Of a stretch of DNA of 64,000 nt, positions 36,701-57,722 are shown in pieces. Source of the stretch: Diprion similis (Eukaryota; Arthropoda; Insecta; Hymenoptera; Diprionidae); NCBI RefSeq assembly GCF_021155765.1, contig NC_060105.1, positions 12,743,001-12,807,000 on the forward strand, read 5' to 3'. The first letter of the stretch is position 1, and every line of letters starts with the position of its first letter. The notes under the pieces were generated by a model, which ran no database searches, was not told where the DNA came from, and saw only the letters and a list, made by a program, of their open reading frames with translations. The position numbers were made by a program, and so were the translations under genes.

Positions 36701-39665
36701 ATACTTACAAAGTCAATTAATAACTATTTGTAAACTTAAAAAATATCTACGTCATTTTAGTCCCATTTCACCCGGTTAGTCGAGGTCTGACTGTAAATGA
36801 CATGTTAATTGTTTTACATTGCAAAAGTCTTAATAATATCAAATTATTATGAAACACATGAAGAAGTTATCTACAGTTTAATCTTTAAAATTATGAATTC
36901 AATTACATAAAACCGTAGGTTTTTCACTTAGCAATGTGGTATTGTATGAAAATCCAAGTGAATGGATCCGTCGAAATAGACAAACTAGTTTTGTAATTCA
37001 AGTGATTTTCGGACGGCTAAAAAGATTTCATCTTGTAGTACTACTCCTACTTATCACAATACGTTTCATTGCTTCTCGGTATAATCAGTATCTAAAGCTG
37101 CATGCTCATCTCTGCATACATATATAGAACTCAACGTCTCTCTGTCTGTTCGTATTATACCCAACATGATCCTGACGCAATACGAACGTTAATTCGGTAT
37201 TTCAATTCATTTGCGGGTTTAGTTTGACAGAAGGCTTATTTGAAACGGTCGCAGAGATCTGTGAGCTCGGAATTCGGCGGGGAAACGTTTGTGATATGTC
37301 CGTTCGTGTTGACGAATGTGGGATTGATTATATTTTGAAGGGGGTCTTTGTGGCATATATTATGTAAACAGTGCGGAAAGTTGGCGATTCCTGATGAGTG
37401 CTGCATTTACACGAGTTAATCGACCGCTTCGCGTATCCTCTACGGTGCGTAAAGTAGAACAGCCGATGTTCCAAAAAATCATTCTACGTTAAGGGGGGAC
37501 AAAGGTCTGAGATACCAAAAAAAAAGCATATTTTTTACAGAGTACCTTATTTGTTAATATTTTAAAACTTATTGTACATTATTAAGCATTATTCTAAGCA
37601 TATTCTGCTACATTTTCATAAAAAATATTGAAAATTCAACCAGTGGTAGTGGTGAGAACCGAGTCACCTCAAAAAAAAGTTTCCATGCGGTAGTCAGGAT
37701 AACTCATGATTGCTTCATCTGAAATTAAAAAACGAAAGGGATTTCTTTAGTACAGAAGTTTATCTTGAATTTGAAGGAAGGAATTAACAAAATATTCATT
37801 TTTGAATTTTTGGTGAAGGTGCAATCAAAAAACTCTGATTTAAACTTTGATTTGCTCTTTTTGTTTAATTAAAAAATAAGTTGTAATTGAAAAAAAAAAT
37901 CCTCCGTTCAGAAACTAGTATTTCGTATGTAAATGAAGTGTGCAAAGTTTAGGCAAAATCGGTCTGAAGGTTTTCGAGAACTTTTGAAATAAATACCTTT
38001 AAAATAAGGTACTCTGTAAAAAAAAATCACAAAAATATGCTTTTTTTGGTATCTCAGACCCTTGTCCCCCCTTAAACCCTACCCCATTTTTATCACACCA
38101 TATTACATTGTTTTAAACTTTGTGCCGGTCATGTACCCAAATTGAGCAAATACTTTATGGCGATTTTCCTGTTTAAACATCTTTGATTATTGATTAACCT
38201 GTAGTTACCACATTTCTATCATGCCATACGTGCCAACCACGTTAGATAGTGTAAATTTGCGCCGTTGTGGTTATTACGGGTTAAAAAATACTTTTTAGTA
38301 AAGATGCAGAAAAATGTGGTGCGAACCAAGGGTGAGGGGCCTTTTTGCCGTGTGTGTTTGCATTACTAGTCTTCCAGTTCGAAATGCGCACTCTCTTCGT
38401 TCGTGCTTGCGAATCTGCGACTCGTACTGCAAACTTGAAATCGTATAACACGCGTTAACGATGCATTACCGGATATCATTCTGCATGATTCAACAATTCC
38501 GACAAAGATTATTGCAATGTATTTCCGTCCAAGGATGTATTTTTGAACAATTGTTACGACGGTCATTTATAGACGTATTACCTTGAATCGCATCACTGTG
38601 TTGTATTTTTTATCACACATGCATGAAAAGTGGGACTTTGCATAGCAATTTAACGGGACGAAACCAGCCAGTTTCATCTCAGTGTTGTAAAGCCAGGTTG
38701 GCGCACGCGCAGTCCACAATTGCTTCGCTTTCGTCTCTTGAAAGATCACTTTCGTCCCTAGGGAGAAAAAATTGATCACTCGCGTCCCGCACAACTACCA
38801 CGTAAATCCCCACCACTTTATGTAGCTAAAGCTAGCAGTCAAACATGTTGAACTTTTTGCAAATAGAAAAATGCAGTTTAGTATTATGCTCACAATTCTA
38901 TAAAAGTATTGGGGGTTCAAAGTATTGCATAAAATTTTAATTTTCGAATTTCACAACCTTATTTGAATGAACGTTAAAACGTTTAGCTGCTAATTCTGAC
39001 AGCTAGCTTCAGTCTCGTCACCACTTTTCATTCACTTCTTATAAAAATCATCGTGTGTGACTCGGGCCAAAAGTTGGTGATCGTAAGTCGTGTGATTGCC
39101 GGCCTCGTTTTGCTCAGGCTCGTACTGTTGCTCGTAGAACTAGGCTTTTCATTACTGCAGTCTCATCACTCGTTCCCAGTTTCCGAACCTATACCGAGTT
39201 ATGGAACGAAAGAACTACGCTTCTACCCTAAACACCACAAATAACTTGATAATAGCTTTTTCAAGACACGAAAAAATACGTGTTAGGAACTGCCTTTACA
39301 TCTACAACAACTTTTGTCTTACTGAAAGAGTCAGTATCCGTTTAAAAATGGTGGTCTTCTCAATTTTTTTTTTATTTTATGCAAATGAAGGCATTTACGA
39401 TTAAATAGACAATGCCAACATTTGTCACCTTTGAAACTATGAAACATTTGTATAAAACTTTTATTTGTAAAATGGTATTTTTGAGACATCAGAATGGTCA
39501 GATTGAAATAAAACATCGTATCACTTTCGATACAGAGTATTTGAAAAACTATTATTGGAGGCTGAGGCAGTTTCCATGCGGTTGAATCATAAGATTAAGG
39601 ATAATATATTTCAATTCCAGAAAAGCCACCCGGAAATTCGACACTGTGACTTGGAGGTTCTATAA
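21795..39665 (+). CDS. SLC30A9: Zinc transporter 9 (SLC30A9/ZnT9), 10 exons, complete
   Basis: Exons: 21795-22299, 22471-22666, 22767-22849, 23039-23162, 33333-33471, 34502-34825, 35692-35904, 36065-36199, 36270-36383, 39621-39665. GT/AG borders and phases all agree; the CDS is 1878 nt, 625 residues. The variable, basic N-terminus suits a mitochondrial presequence. Hallmarks follow: FITPIRAMSDFLLKPADLE, VEVWGSREALLKEL, VKRRLRDYRREMG, the cation-diffusion-facilitator helices with the zinc-site HxxxD in ECVHSAADTCNQ (H329, D333), HPYGYTNMKNVSSLISGVGI, PSVNVVLMEDLAAV, SCMGLTSYLGNP, and the soluble tail IRAIHDVKGIDMG to IRHCDLEVL. ZnT9 is the mitochondrial zinc exporter. Intron 4 (23163-33332, 10.2 kb) is full of transposon debris; introns 6 and 9 also carry elements. 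Assignment is firm; the exact start is the first in-frame ATG and less certain. Confidence 0.95.
25091..25477. mobile_element. Inverted-repeat element with long arms (intron 4 of SLC30A9)
   Basis: The left arm (about 25,091-25,240) contains ATTTTGATCTAG, then GTAGTGCATCGAAAACTA and TTAGAGGGGTGAAA; the right arm (about 25,310-25,477), inverted, reads ATTTTGATCTAC, GTAGTGCATTGAAAACTA and TTAGAGGGGTGAAAACGA in the same order. The arms are about 150-165 bp and mildly diverged, with a spacer of about 70 bp. No coding capacity or clear target duplication. Confidence 0.78.
26520..26870 (-). pseudogene. LTR retrotransposon (Gypsy group) pol fragment, integrase C-terminus
   Basis: Minus-strand frames show a YIRQLMQYF-like segment, then a VFTCVD region and the motif VSIDRLKPV near 26,590-26,620. 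These match the end of Gypsy-group integrases, just before the pol stop. Two or more frameshifts separate the pieces, so this is a decayed copy. It lies in antisense orientation within SLC30A9 intron 4 and may belong to the same insertion as the RNase H remnant at 31.1-31.6 kb. Confidence 0.68.
27501..29560 (+). pseudogene. Decayed DDE-recombinase-like gene, compared with RAG1/Transib
   Basis: A run of plus-strand frames, broken by about six frameshifts or stops, encodes one long protein. Blocks in order: FCKSPYHIQRKG (27501), KFVEVIFHNVHKMAKFEKEN (27640), RGGRPSLNFAASSERSNRRK (27783), a 174-codon intact frame from MSLRSSEDL (27898) ending LTFLVPLQL and holding KWGCDGSSGQS (28300), SPRFCRPIR (28470), GITTLHAWIRF (28785), LGLIVDRPK (28935), VHKIVIHGPL (29190), EAQEARNK (29267-29290, just after one stop) and SSDPFVTNLG (29374). 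The family looks like uncharacterised proteins I recall from aphids and Hydra. CDG near the first block and E-x-x-x-A-x-NK at the end resemble RAG1/Transib catalytic surroundings; that link is my inference. Terminal repeats were not found. Confidence 0.6.
29680..30335. mobile_element. Fold-back element FB, copy 1 (long inverted arms)
   Basis: The left arm starts TTAAGGTGCTTATAAAGACG and the right arm ends with its complement (GTACAAGCACCTTAA). The arms match through TACACCTCGAAAACGCGGGG, GAGTGAAACTTGG, CACAGAAATTGGCCAAATTT and TTTTGAGCCCAGTCCCATGA, about 270 bp each, around an asymmetric centre of about 110 bp. The arms are fairly similar, so the element is not very old. Open frames inside are mirror images created by the arms. 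A second copy lies at 34.98-35.56 kb in the same gene. Confidence 0.92.
30355..30600 (+). promoter_or_regulatory. GC-rich promoter-like patch, possible LTR core
   Basis: A GC-rich segment with GCGGCTATTTAAGGCGAATC at about 30,433 looks like a TATA-type core promoter, followed by CGGAGCCGAGCGCACGCTCA. The texture resembles the promoter part of an insect LTR. No terminal TG/CA pair or target duplication was identified, and it sits between the fold-back and the Gypsy RNase H remnant. Confidence 0.3.
30675..30918. repeat. Tandem duplication, two units of about 122 bp
   Basis: Two consecutive units share GAAAGTAAA, TCGTNNTTCGACCTGCCATAT, CAGCC, TTTCAGATT and GTAATCAGCGACCCC in the same order (30,675-30,797 and 30,798-30,918). 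A related but more diverged unit lies at about 29,575-29,660, and GGTGACCCCAAAAA at 32,650 may be another relative. They look like a diverged intron satellite. Confidence 0.75.
31120..31620 (-). pseudogene. LTR retrotransposon (Gypsy group) pol fragment, RT-RNase H
   Basis: One minus-strand frame (31594-31403) contains FRSIQERLGQAMLLVYP, the tether after the Gypsy RT; another, some 80 bp on, reads VIDGRDFTISTDYKP and DKCSPR, the RNase H core with its catalytic aspartate context. Frameshifts and stops break the protein. Orientation is antisense to SLC30A9. In a Gypsy pol this part precedes integrase, which fits the integrase fragment at 26.5-26.9 kb on the same strand. Confidence 0.72.
32176..32754. 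mobile_element. TTAA-flanked MITE, piggyBac-like (579 bp)
   Basis: The left end is TTAA then ACCCTTGACTGGCGAGG; the right end, inverted, is TTAA then CCCTTGACTGGCAAGG. TTAA duplications and a CCCT-type terminus are usual for piggyBac-group elements. The interior holds diverged repeats of AATTTGATC and GGTCCAATATGGCGGA phrases and no coding capacity. It sits in SLC30A9 intron 4. Confidence 0.82.
34985..35555. mobile_element. Fold-back element FB, copy 2 (right arm truncated)
   Basis: The left arm begins TTAAGGTGCTTATAAAGACC and follows copy 1 closely through ACACCTCGAAAATGCGGGG, CACAGAAATTGGCCAAATTT and TTTTGAGCCCAG. The centre is better preserved than in copy 1: GAAGTGACGAAATGGCAGCT pairs with its complement, down to GTAATGTCGGTAA. 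The right arm stops at about 35,555 (CCGAGTGGCATC), so the outer right portion is missing. The copy lies in SLC30A9 intron 6 and begins about 160 bp after the exon 6 donor site. Confidence 0.92.
37489..38075. mobile_element. Second TTAA-flanked MITE (587 bp)
   Basis: The left end is TTAAGGGGGGACAAAGGTCT followed by GAGATACC; the right end inverted is TTAAGGGGGGACAAGGGTCT followed by GAGATACC. The arms continue through a poly(A) tract, AGCATATTTTT and CAGAGTACCTTAT for about 65 bp. The flanks are TTAA. The terminus differs from the MITE at 32.2 kb, so this is another family. It is non-coding and sits in SLC30A9 intron 9. Confidence 0.85.
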
Positions 39666-39682
39666 AAGGCATGTGTTAGGTA

Positions 39683-39688
39683 AATAAA
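39683..39688 (+). terminator. Polyadenylation signal of SLC30A9
   Basis: AATAAA lies 18 nt after the SLC30A9 stop codon, in GTAAATAAAGTTTATC. If used, the 3' UTR is very short, about 40 nt. Other AATAAA-like words occur further downstream. Confidence 0.5.
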
Positions 39689-39699
39689 GTTTATCATGT

Positions 39700-41640
39700 G
39701 CGATGTAAATACTGCTTTCAACAATAATATTTTATAATTTGATAAGTAACAGCTATAGGCAGATGTTTTGTAATTAGGTTTTATTGGTTTGCTGAAACTG
39801 CATACTATATATTAACTAATTGAAAAAGTATTTTCGTTTTTTCTATGCTTTGTAAAAATATTCTTATTCTAATCAGTCACTTCCCTAAAGCTATGATTCT
39901 TACGATTTGTGTGTTAATCGATAACGATTGATTTTTGTCGATCAGTTGTCCTAGGTGGAAGTATAATGATCTGTAGAATAATTATAATAAGTAATGTCAT
40001 CTGAACCTGTATAATTGAAATATACTATGAGATAACTTGAAACTGTCCAACTTCTTTGACAATAATAAAAGCCTCACCTGGGAAAATATTTTTCGTTGAA
40101 TAATTTTCTCGACTAACATGTATATTGGGGGTTCTAGCTCATTTCAACTATTGGTGAAGGTTACCGACGCCAATCTTACTATCCATTTTCTCTCTCATTT
40201 GTACTGCCAAAGTTTATTTAATTGATGGTCACAGAACCGGTTGTGTTAGCGTTATTCGTTAATTTACTTGCTTCCTCACTGTTTTCGTATGCTCAGCGCG
40301 TAAGTGCGCAATTGAAGCATAAGAATATGTATATGTAAAATGGATAAATAACAAGAAAAGATCAGTAATCAAACATCAAAGATAGATCTGTCACATAGGG
40401 TGACTAAAAAGGATCAATCGCCATATAGGGGAGCGATAAAAGACTGACCTATCACACAGGGTAACAAAAAAGTAGTTAACCACATAAGGTGGCGGCAAGT
40501 TTGATCTGTTACATAAGGTGGTTAGAAGGGGTAAGAGACTATGTATCCGGTATCGGACAGCTGAACGAAGTGGATCAACTTATCGAGACATTCGCTGTTA
40601 GCGAGAGCAGACGGCTGAGCGCATGCGCCGACGATAGCCGAGCGCATGCGCTAAGGACAGCTAAACGCTTCTGGAGAGAGGAGAGGGGAGAAGATTCCTG
40701 GGGCTAGCCGCGGGCGTGATCTGCACTCAGAGTTCAGTCACAACATGAGTGTAGTGCAAATCAGACCTCAAAAATAAAATTATAGAGCCAATACATACGC
40801 CTGGGTCCTATCTCCTTCCCCCGTTTTCTCCCTTGAATCGTCCACGCGCGGGTCGGTCAATTAACAGAGAGTAGTAATATAAACTGGATTAACAGAAAGA
40901 GAATTTATCATCGTAATAATTCTATTTTTCATGTTTGATGTAAATGCAAAGATGAACAAAAACGAAGAATAGTTTTGAATATCCCAAATTAGTATTACAC
41001 AACATTAATTACATTATTAGCTTATATGAACGTCTAGAATCAATAAAAAACGAATGGAATTCAGAAACAATATGAGAACACAATATTCAGTATCACGTAC
41101 GATACGTTACAATTATATCATTATTTACGTGAACGCTGTAATACACTATTGGGGTGGTTTTACAGCTTACTTTAACATCAAATTGTATCGAAAAGTGCCA
41201 TTTTAGTACTAATAACAGTGTTTAAAATCGAATTTTACGGACAATATTGCAAAAGAAAAAAGGTTAAACATCATATCATAAATCCAACTATTATAAGGGG
41301 CCAAAGAAGTACAATACACATCATCTTGGGTAGAATACGAAAAATGTTATATGAGACAGTTATGCTGGTAGCTTGTAAGTACCGTAACGTGTCATTTTGA
41401 ATGTGTGTTACAAACGGCTCCCTGAAATCTGGGTGGAACCCAAAAGTAGGGATTTCGCAACCATAATCGCCAATAATTTCGAACAGAGCACCAGGACAAG
41501 GGTCACGCATCCGAAACTCTGAGAGGGACACGTTACAGGCTAGCAAATTCCGTATTTCAGGTTTTTTGTTTATTTTTGATTCGCGTATGTGCAACACTAG
41601 GCAGGAGGTCGGTGGCGAATTTGATAGCGTCTTGTGAAAG
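39700..41640. other. Intergenic spacer between SLC30A9 and SRPK, with possible LTR remnant
   Basis: No gene is seen. 40,244-40,866 runs from TGTTAGCG to AATTAACA and contains the tandem repeat, GCGCATGCGC sites, a GC-rich block and an AATAAA word, an LTR-like arrangement; the flanking 5 bp do not match, so this stays a suggestion. Confidence 0.3.
40385..40530. repeat. Tandem repeat, about five units of 30 bp
   Basis: Diverged units follow the pattern GATCTGTCACATAGGGTGAC then TAAAAAG. The recurring core is CACATAGGGTG, CATATAGGGGAG, CACACAGGGTAA, CACATAAGGTGG and TACATAAGGTGG, at a spacing of about 30 bp. Confidence 0.8.
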
Positions 41641-42010
41641 CCGAGGGAAACCGATGCGGATGAGATTCCCGTTATTGGCCAGCGAGCCATAGCCTTCCCG
41701 CAAAACACCAGCATCGTAAGCCTCGCGAAGCCGTCACCACACCACTGCCGAATGATAGAACACCGGCGAGCCCGGCAGCCAATCAGCGTCCCGCAACAGC
41801 GGAAATCTACGTAGCGATGAGCTAGGATTTAAAAATTTCGTAATCTGAGAACCAATAGGATTTGGAGAGTTTTCGTGACTGATAGCGCCTATGTTCGAAT
41901 TTCGACTCCGCGTGGCGGAGCTTGACACTCTAGTCCTGGCATTAGTCGAGAAGGGATTAAAACTTGAGAGTTAAGCTTAGAGATGTTTTTTGTAGAGTAA
42001 AGTTCGTTGC
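41640..42010. promoter_or_regulatory. GC-richer, CCAAT-containing promoter-like region
   Basis: GCAGCCAATCAGCGTCCCGC (near 41,778) and GAGAACCAATAGGATTTGG (near 41,848) each contain a CCAAT box within a patch richer in CpG than its surroundings. A short frame beginning ATG lies just downstream at 42,048. This may be the start of a transcript running rightward, but no gene was confirmed. Confidence 0.3.
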
Positions 42011-42047
42011 GTTTTGCTGTTGAACATCAGCGGGACTGAGGTCTGAA

Positions 42048-42108
42048 ATGAGTTGTAGATTCTTGGTCGGTTATTTGAATGGAAGCATTAGGCGTGTGGC
42101 TCCCAAAG
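42048..42108 (+). CDS. Possible first coding exon downstream of the CCAAT patch
   Basis: The frame begins MSCRFLVGYLNGSIRRVAPK and is followed by a GTAACT donor-like site at 42,109; unspliced it stays open for 57 codons. It has a mildly hydrophobic, basic character that could be a targeting peptide. No following exon was recognised on the plus strand, so this may be chance. Confidence 0.15.
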
Positions 42109-42746
42109 GTAACTGTATTTATCAGTGTTTTAGTTTAGTTGTTGGTTGGTGTTGGAGTCGAACGTCGAAGGGCATCATTGCAAAAACTACATGTTTCGTT
42201 TTTCTAATGGCCAAAATATAGTTTTCGTATGTCCACTGATTCTGTTGGAGTAACGTTTTTAAAAACTGAAAGTGAAACTGAGGTTATAATAGGAAATATT
42301 AATAATAGACAAAAGCGGTCATTCGCTTTTTTAAATATATAATTTAAATCATTATTATTATAAATTATTACAACGTTATACACAATAATTTCAAATTTAT
42401 ATTCTAATGATTTAAATCGTATTGGAATTTTTATTTTTTAACATTCCAGAAGCTTAAACCATTTGCATTCGACACCTATTTTTTCTAGTCTTGTTTTGTC
42501 AATTTGCACAGAAAATCGAAAAGAAAGAACATCTGAGGCTTCAGTTTTTCGAGACCGCAACTATAGCCAACGATATACTGCATAAATAAGATTTTCTTTT
42601 AATATCTCCAAGTACTTTATAAATACGGTGGCTGTTCAGATACTGCGCTCTTATTTGTAATGAGAGCTCAAGTTTTTTTCTTTCCTTTTTATTTCGGAAA
42701 GGGTGAAGGGTTGAAAAATTGGATAATAAAAAGATTAAAAACGTAA

Positions 42747-53680
<10,934 letters not shown>

Positions 53681-53699
53681 TTAGCGTTCCAGCAATTTG

Positions 53700-54120
53700 G
53701 GTGGATATTGAAGAGGTGAGACAATATATTCATCAGATGATTTCACTATTAAAATTGCCTTCCTGTTTGTTAGAAAAAATTTAACTTGAGACCGATTGCA
53801 GTAAACCGATTTATCGATACCATTAGGTAAGAATTATATCATGGAAAATCTGCATCGTATTTGTCCAATGGACTTCAAAAGCGTAACAGCCACCACATTT
53901 TTGGAGATTGAATATTTGCAAATCCACTGGGAAAGAGAAGTCGGTGAATGTTTATACAAATTCTCCCGCTTGCGATACAAAACATCTGAAAATGTAATGT
54001 ATGACAATGTATGTAGGATATGAAAATCAATTACTGTTTAGCCGTTGTGATGGTCAGTCTTTTATCTAATGAAATCTGCATTCAGGCAAACCACGTTGAA
54101 ATAAATGCCGAGAATAGCTG
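53700..54120. other. Region upstream of the recognised SRPK exons
   Basis: The missing SRPK start exon was sought here and further up to 64 kb on the minus strand; none with an ATG and a phase-2 donor stood out. Confidence 0.3.
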
Positions 54121-54123
54121 TTT

Positions 54124-54251
54124 ATGTGGCATGCCCGTAAACCGCCTGTTTTTTTGGCAAGGATAAAGATTTCAGGACGAGCTGTAGGCGAGCCGGAAGC
54201 GAGTACTGAATTTATCCGAGCCAAAAAACGGTTTACAGGGATGCCACATAC
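54124..54251. repeat. Hairpin-forming inverted repeat (128 nt)
   Basis: The left arm TATGTGGCATGCCCGTAAAC pairs with the right arm GGTTTACAGGGATGCCACAT, and complementarity goes on through the GGCAAGGATAAAGATTTCAG region to a short loop near GAGCTGTAGGCGAGCC. Confidence 0.8.
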
Positions 54252-54256
54252 AATAT

Positions 54257-54487
54257 TTTTTACGGCATGGGCATTGAAAAGCAAAACGAAGAGTGAGGTT
54301 ATGTCGCGATCTGTTCGACGAAGCTACTTTATTCGACAGTTTGGGATGCGCACTTCGAACTGCGCATCAAAACTGCGGAATAAAGACTTTATTCCTCAAC
54401 TTTGTTCGCTGCCGTATAAAGCGTCACTTTACGGAACGAAAACTGCCACAAAAAGTGGACTTTTCAATGCCCATGCCATAAAAAATA
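54257..54487. mobile_element. Adjacent inverted-repeat element (231 bp)
   Basis: The left end TTTTTTACGGCATGGGCATT is mirrored by the right end AATGCCCATGCCATAAAAAA over about 27 bp. It directly follows the hairpin at 54,124-54,251. The 132-codon open frame spanning both is a by-product. The two structures may be one compound element or two related ones. Confidence 0.72.
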
Positions 54488-54489
54488 GA

Positions 54490-55677
54490 TTTATACTCAG
54501 TAATAAGACCCAACCAATCTAACAGTTTTGTGATCATTCGTTATAATTTTTTTACACTTTGATTGGTTCTAGGCCTTCCATTTTTTGGAACAGGACGCCC
54601 ATTCTTATTTATATGATATTCGTAAAAAATCTGCATTACATATTGCTCATATGTGATAAACTTACAAGCAAGAACGTGTCTTAAAAATTTTATAAATTAT
54701 TAGTAAGAAGGAAACATGCACAGATGAGACGTCCGTGAAACTGCTCCCTTCCCTCGCACTTGGTGGAAAAAATGTATGAAAGAAAACATTAAAGAGCTAA
54801 TTGTCAACACTGTAACGCAACAAATGACAGCGATTTTTCAGCGCGTCTCTGTGGTGAAGAGATCAATTATCGAAAGTGGCGAAGCCAGCTTACCGAAAAG
54901 CTAACCCCCCATACCAGAGTTCTAGGCAGCCCCACTAAAGTTCTTCGGACTGTCAGGCACAGTCGTCGCGACACGACTTCGAGTGATCAAAAAACAGAGA
55001 AATTTCGATTTTTGGAATCGAAAAACGACCAAAATTTTTTTGAACTTGTTTGAATGTCCTAGTGTCAATGAAATCATCGACAGAAATCATGGGGGGCTAG
55101 CCACAATTACCATCAGAAGTTCAAAATGGTTTAAAAAATATTACTGCACGAAAAGCGGACAATGTAAAGAAAAAAAAAAAAAAAAAAAAAAAAACTACAT
55201 GTCGCAATCAAAAATTTATTTGTTTCAGAGTTTTGTGTAGCGTCTCAAAAGTTCTTCGAATTTCGAGCGCGCTTGTTGCAATCAGATTTAAATTCGCGAA
55301 GTGATTTACAATTTGGATTACGATGTATCGCAGTTTTGATACTTTTTAAAATTTTTCTGGGATTCAGAACTATTGCTTGAACTATAAAAGAACTCTGGAA
55401 CCTTATTTTCTAGAGCCAGGACTCTATTCGCATTTCCAATATATTCAAAATGGGGCGACGCCGTGGAGTTAGCTCCCCATATTTTTAAAATCAGTTTTTT
55501 CGCGTTCGGTGACCGAACTTTTTTGAATTATCATCAGAGATTCTAGAACTCCCCAAAACGCCATCTGGAACTCTCAATGAAACTTTCATTATAGAAGATT
55601 GAGGGGCTAGATTCACAGGGGTCACGTCGTAAGGTTGTAATTCTGAACACTCAGATTTTTCATTTCATGTCTAGGCA
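54490..55677. other. Spacer with poly(A) tract and a diverged dispersed repeat
   Basis: An A tract of about 23 nt lies at 55,170-55,193. The part from about 55,440 to 55,630 contains a repeat phrase (GTTAGCTCCCCATATTTTTA, ATCATCAGAGATTCTAGAAC, CACAGGGGTC) that recurs diverged at about 56,270-56,440 and 61,220-61,390. Confidence 0.4.
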
Positions 55678-55878
55678 CAACTCGACAGGTTAGTTAATGG
55701 AACTGAGCTAACTCGCGAGCCGGTTGGAACTGAGCCAACATGTCAGAACGGTTAGAAATGATTGTGAGCTAACTCGGCAAAAATATTAGAACTGAGCTAG
55801 CTCGTCGAGACGATTAGAACTGAGCCAACTCGGTGGAACGGGTCGAACTGAGCTAACGCACCGGACCAGTTAAAACTG
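55678..55878. repeat. Tandem repeat, about six units of 31 bp
   Basis: Units follow GTTAGAACTGAGCTAACTCG with variable ends; the core AACTGAGC(T/C)(A/G)AC recurs at about 30-37 bp spacing. An inverse-complement array of the same unit lies at 58,102-58,222. Confidence 0.85.
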
Positions 55879-56813
55879 CACCCAATGAACGTCTCTGAAG
55901 ACAAGAGCTCATTTTTAAAAGAATTAATCTTTTTTTGCAACTTCTGAGATCCTCTCCAGGAATTTTAGAATTTCTGATGATTTTTTAAATTATTTTTGGT
56001 CGATAAGGGTTCAAAATATCATTGCCAAAAAATGGGATGGAAGAGAAACAGTTCTGTTCTACAGTTCCCTGTAGTAAAGAATTTATATTCCGTTGCGCTA
56101 GCTACTGCAATATTGAACAATATTCCTACGCATATTGCTTGTAATGCCAATTAATTTTGAGCATTCTTCATGATTGAAATTCAGAAATATTGTTCTTATG
56201 GGCATAGAACTATAGAACTATTCTAAAACTATCCAAAACTTACAAAAAAACAATATTTTTGAAAAATCAAAATGAGGTGCCTCTTGAAGTTAGGGCCCCA
56301 TATTTTTTCGAACCCTTATCGACCGGAAATATTTCTGATAATCATCAGGAAATCCAGAACTCCTCGAAAGGGCTCCAGTACTCCCTAAAAAAAATGATTT
56401 TCTCTAAAATCGGATACCAACTTCACAGGGCTCGCATTGTCCCGAATCACAAATTTTACGACCGCTCGTATCGTCGTAACGGTACAAATTACAAATCAGT
56501 ATTTACCGAAACAACGCAAACACAAAAGGGATTTATTGTAGTTACAATAAAGTATACTGTATAGTAGATTAGCTCCGCTGCCCAAAGGTGGTTATAGGCA
56601 ATTCGCTTTTTTTATTATTTTTTGTTTTTTTGCACGGTATAGATAGGGCCACATACGGTACTAAGGTGATCACGAACGATATATCTATTCTATGGTAACT
56701 ACAGTAGACTCCTTCGCGTTTATTTTGCTTCCGAAAATACTTATTCGTGAAATAAATTTTTTTATCGTCGGCACTTGTTTGTGCTATTTTTTTCGTTGTT
56801 TCCTTAAGGATAT

Positions 56814-57482
56814 GAAGGGTGTAAAGTTACCAGGGAGTTAAAAATAGTCCCTCGTTTTGAAAAATCCGGTTTTTAACTACGCCAGTTGATTGTACTCTGA
56901 TCGTACCAGTTTGTGTGAACTTTGGTCGTATCCCAAGAAATGGAGTAGTATTAAGAATGGCCAGTCGCCCATATTGAGTGACAATATTTTCCGAAGTGTC
57001 GTTTTATTATTGTACCCTCGATTGTACCCCGTTTGTGCCCCGTTTGTGCCCATTTGAGCCACTGAGAATTTTCTCCCTACCCCCCACAGTAAGAATATAT
57101 ATACGGATATTTTTGTAAATAATAAGTCCTTCAACCCTTCTAACAAGCCAAAGTTTTCCGAGCGGTATTCGTTCGTGCCCGGATTATGCAAGTACGTGCC
57201 ACTATTGATTTCCTTGTCGATCTTAATATCGGCATTCATCAGGCTTCGAAGGCACTCTCAAAAAATAGGAATTGCGGGAGAAACGATTAAATCGGTTTAT
57301 GGGCGCACTCCATATGGGGGGCTGACCATTTTCAACACCACTCCATTCCTTGGGGTACAACCAAAATTCACACTGGCACCAGCGGGTAAAATCAGATTAC
57401 CACAAACTGCCATAGATAAATTCTGGTTCTTCAAAACAAGGGGCTGAGTATTTTCAACTCCCTGGTAAATTTTTACCCTTAG
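56814..57482. mobile_element. Inverted-repeat element with arms of about 190 bp
   Basis: The left arm begins AAGGGTGTAAAGTTACCAGG and the inverted right arm AAGGGTAAAAATTTACCAGG. The arms stay alignable through CTCGTTTTGAAAAATCC/CTTGTTTTGAAGAACC, CCCAAGAAATGGAGTAGT/CCCAAGGAATGGAGTGGT and GGCCAGTCGCCCATATTGAG/GGTCAGCCCCCCATATGGAG. The centre has a GTTTGTGCCC duplication. The 120-codon minus-strand frame inside looks like a by-product. No transposase is recognised. Confidence 0.82.
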
Positions 57483-57722
57483 TGGTACGAACACAAACGA
57501 ATATCATCGGAGAAAAAAAATTTTTACTTCAGTCTCGTAAGCCAGGTTCACATAGGTCGGAGCGACGAACAGACGTGTCTTTTGTAATTCGAAACAACGC
57601 GCGATCAGGACAATGCATTTTCAGGGCGCTGGGGTATTCGGGACTTCTGAAGTTCGGGACTCTAATGTGCACCCATTATTTCTAATCGGTACAGTCTATA
57701 ACATAAATAGTCACTTCTGACC

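Noticed and set aside
41271..41714. 147-codon minus-strand ORF
   Set aside because: Its N-terminal half overlaps the GC-richer promoter-like patch and the rest is AT-rich; no domain, and the composition changes abruptly midway, so probably chance.
54124..54522. 132-codon plus-strand ORF
   Set aside because: It runs through both arms of two inverted-repeat structures, so the frame is explained by the repeats.
56877..57239. 120-codon minus-strand ORF
   Set aside because: Lies within one arm and the centre of an inverted-repeat element; no protein-like domain.
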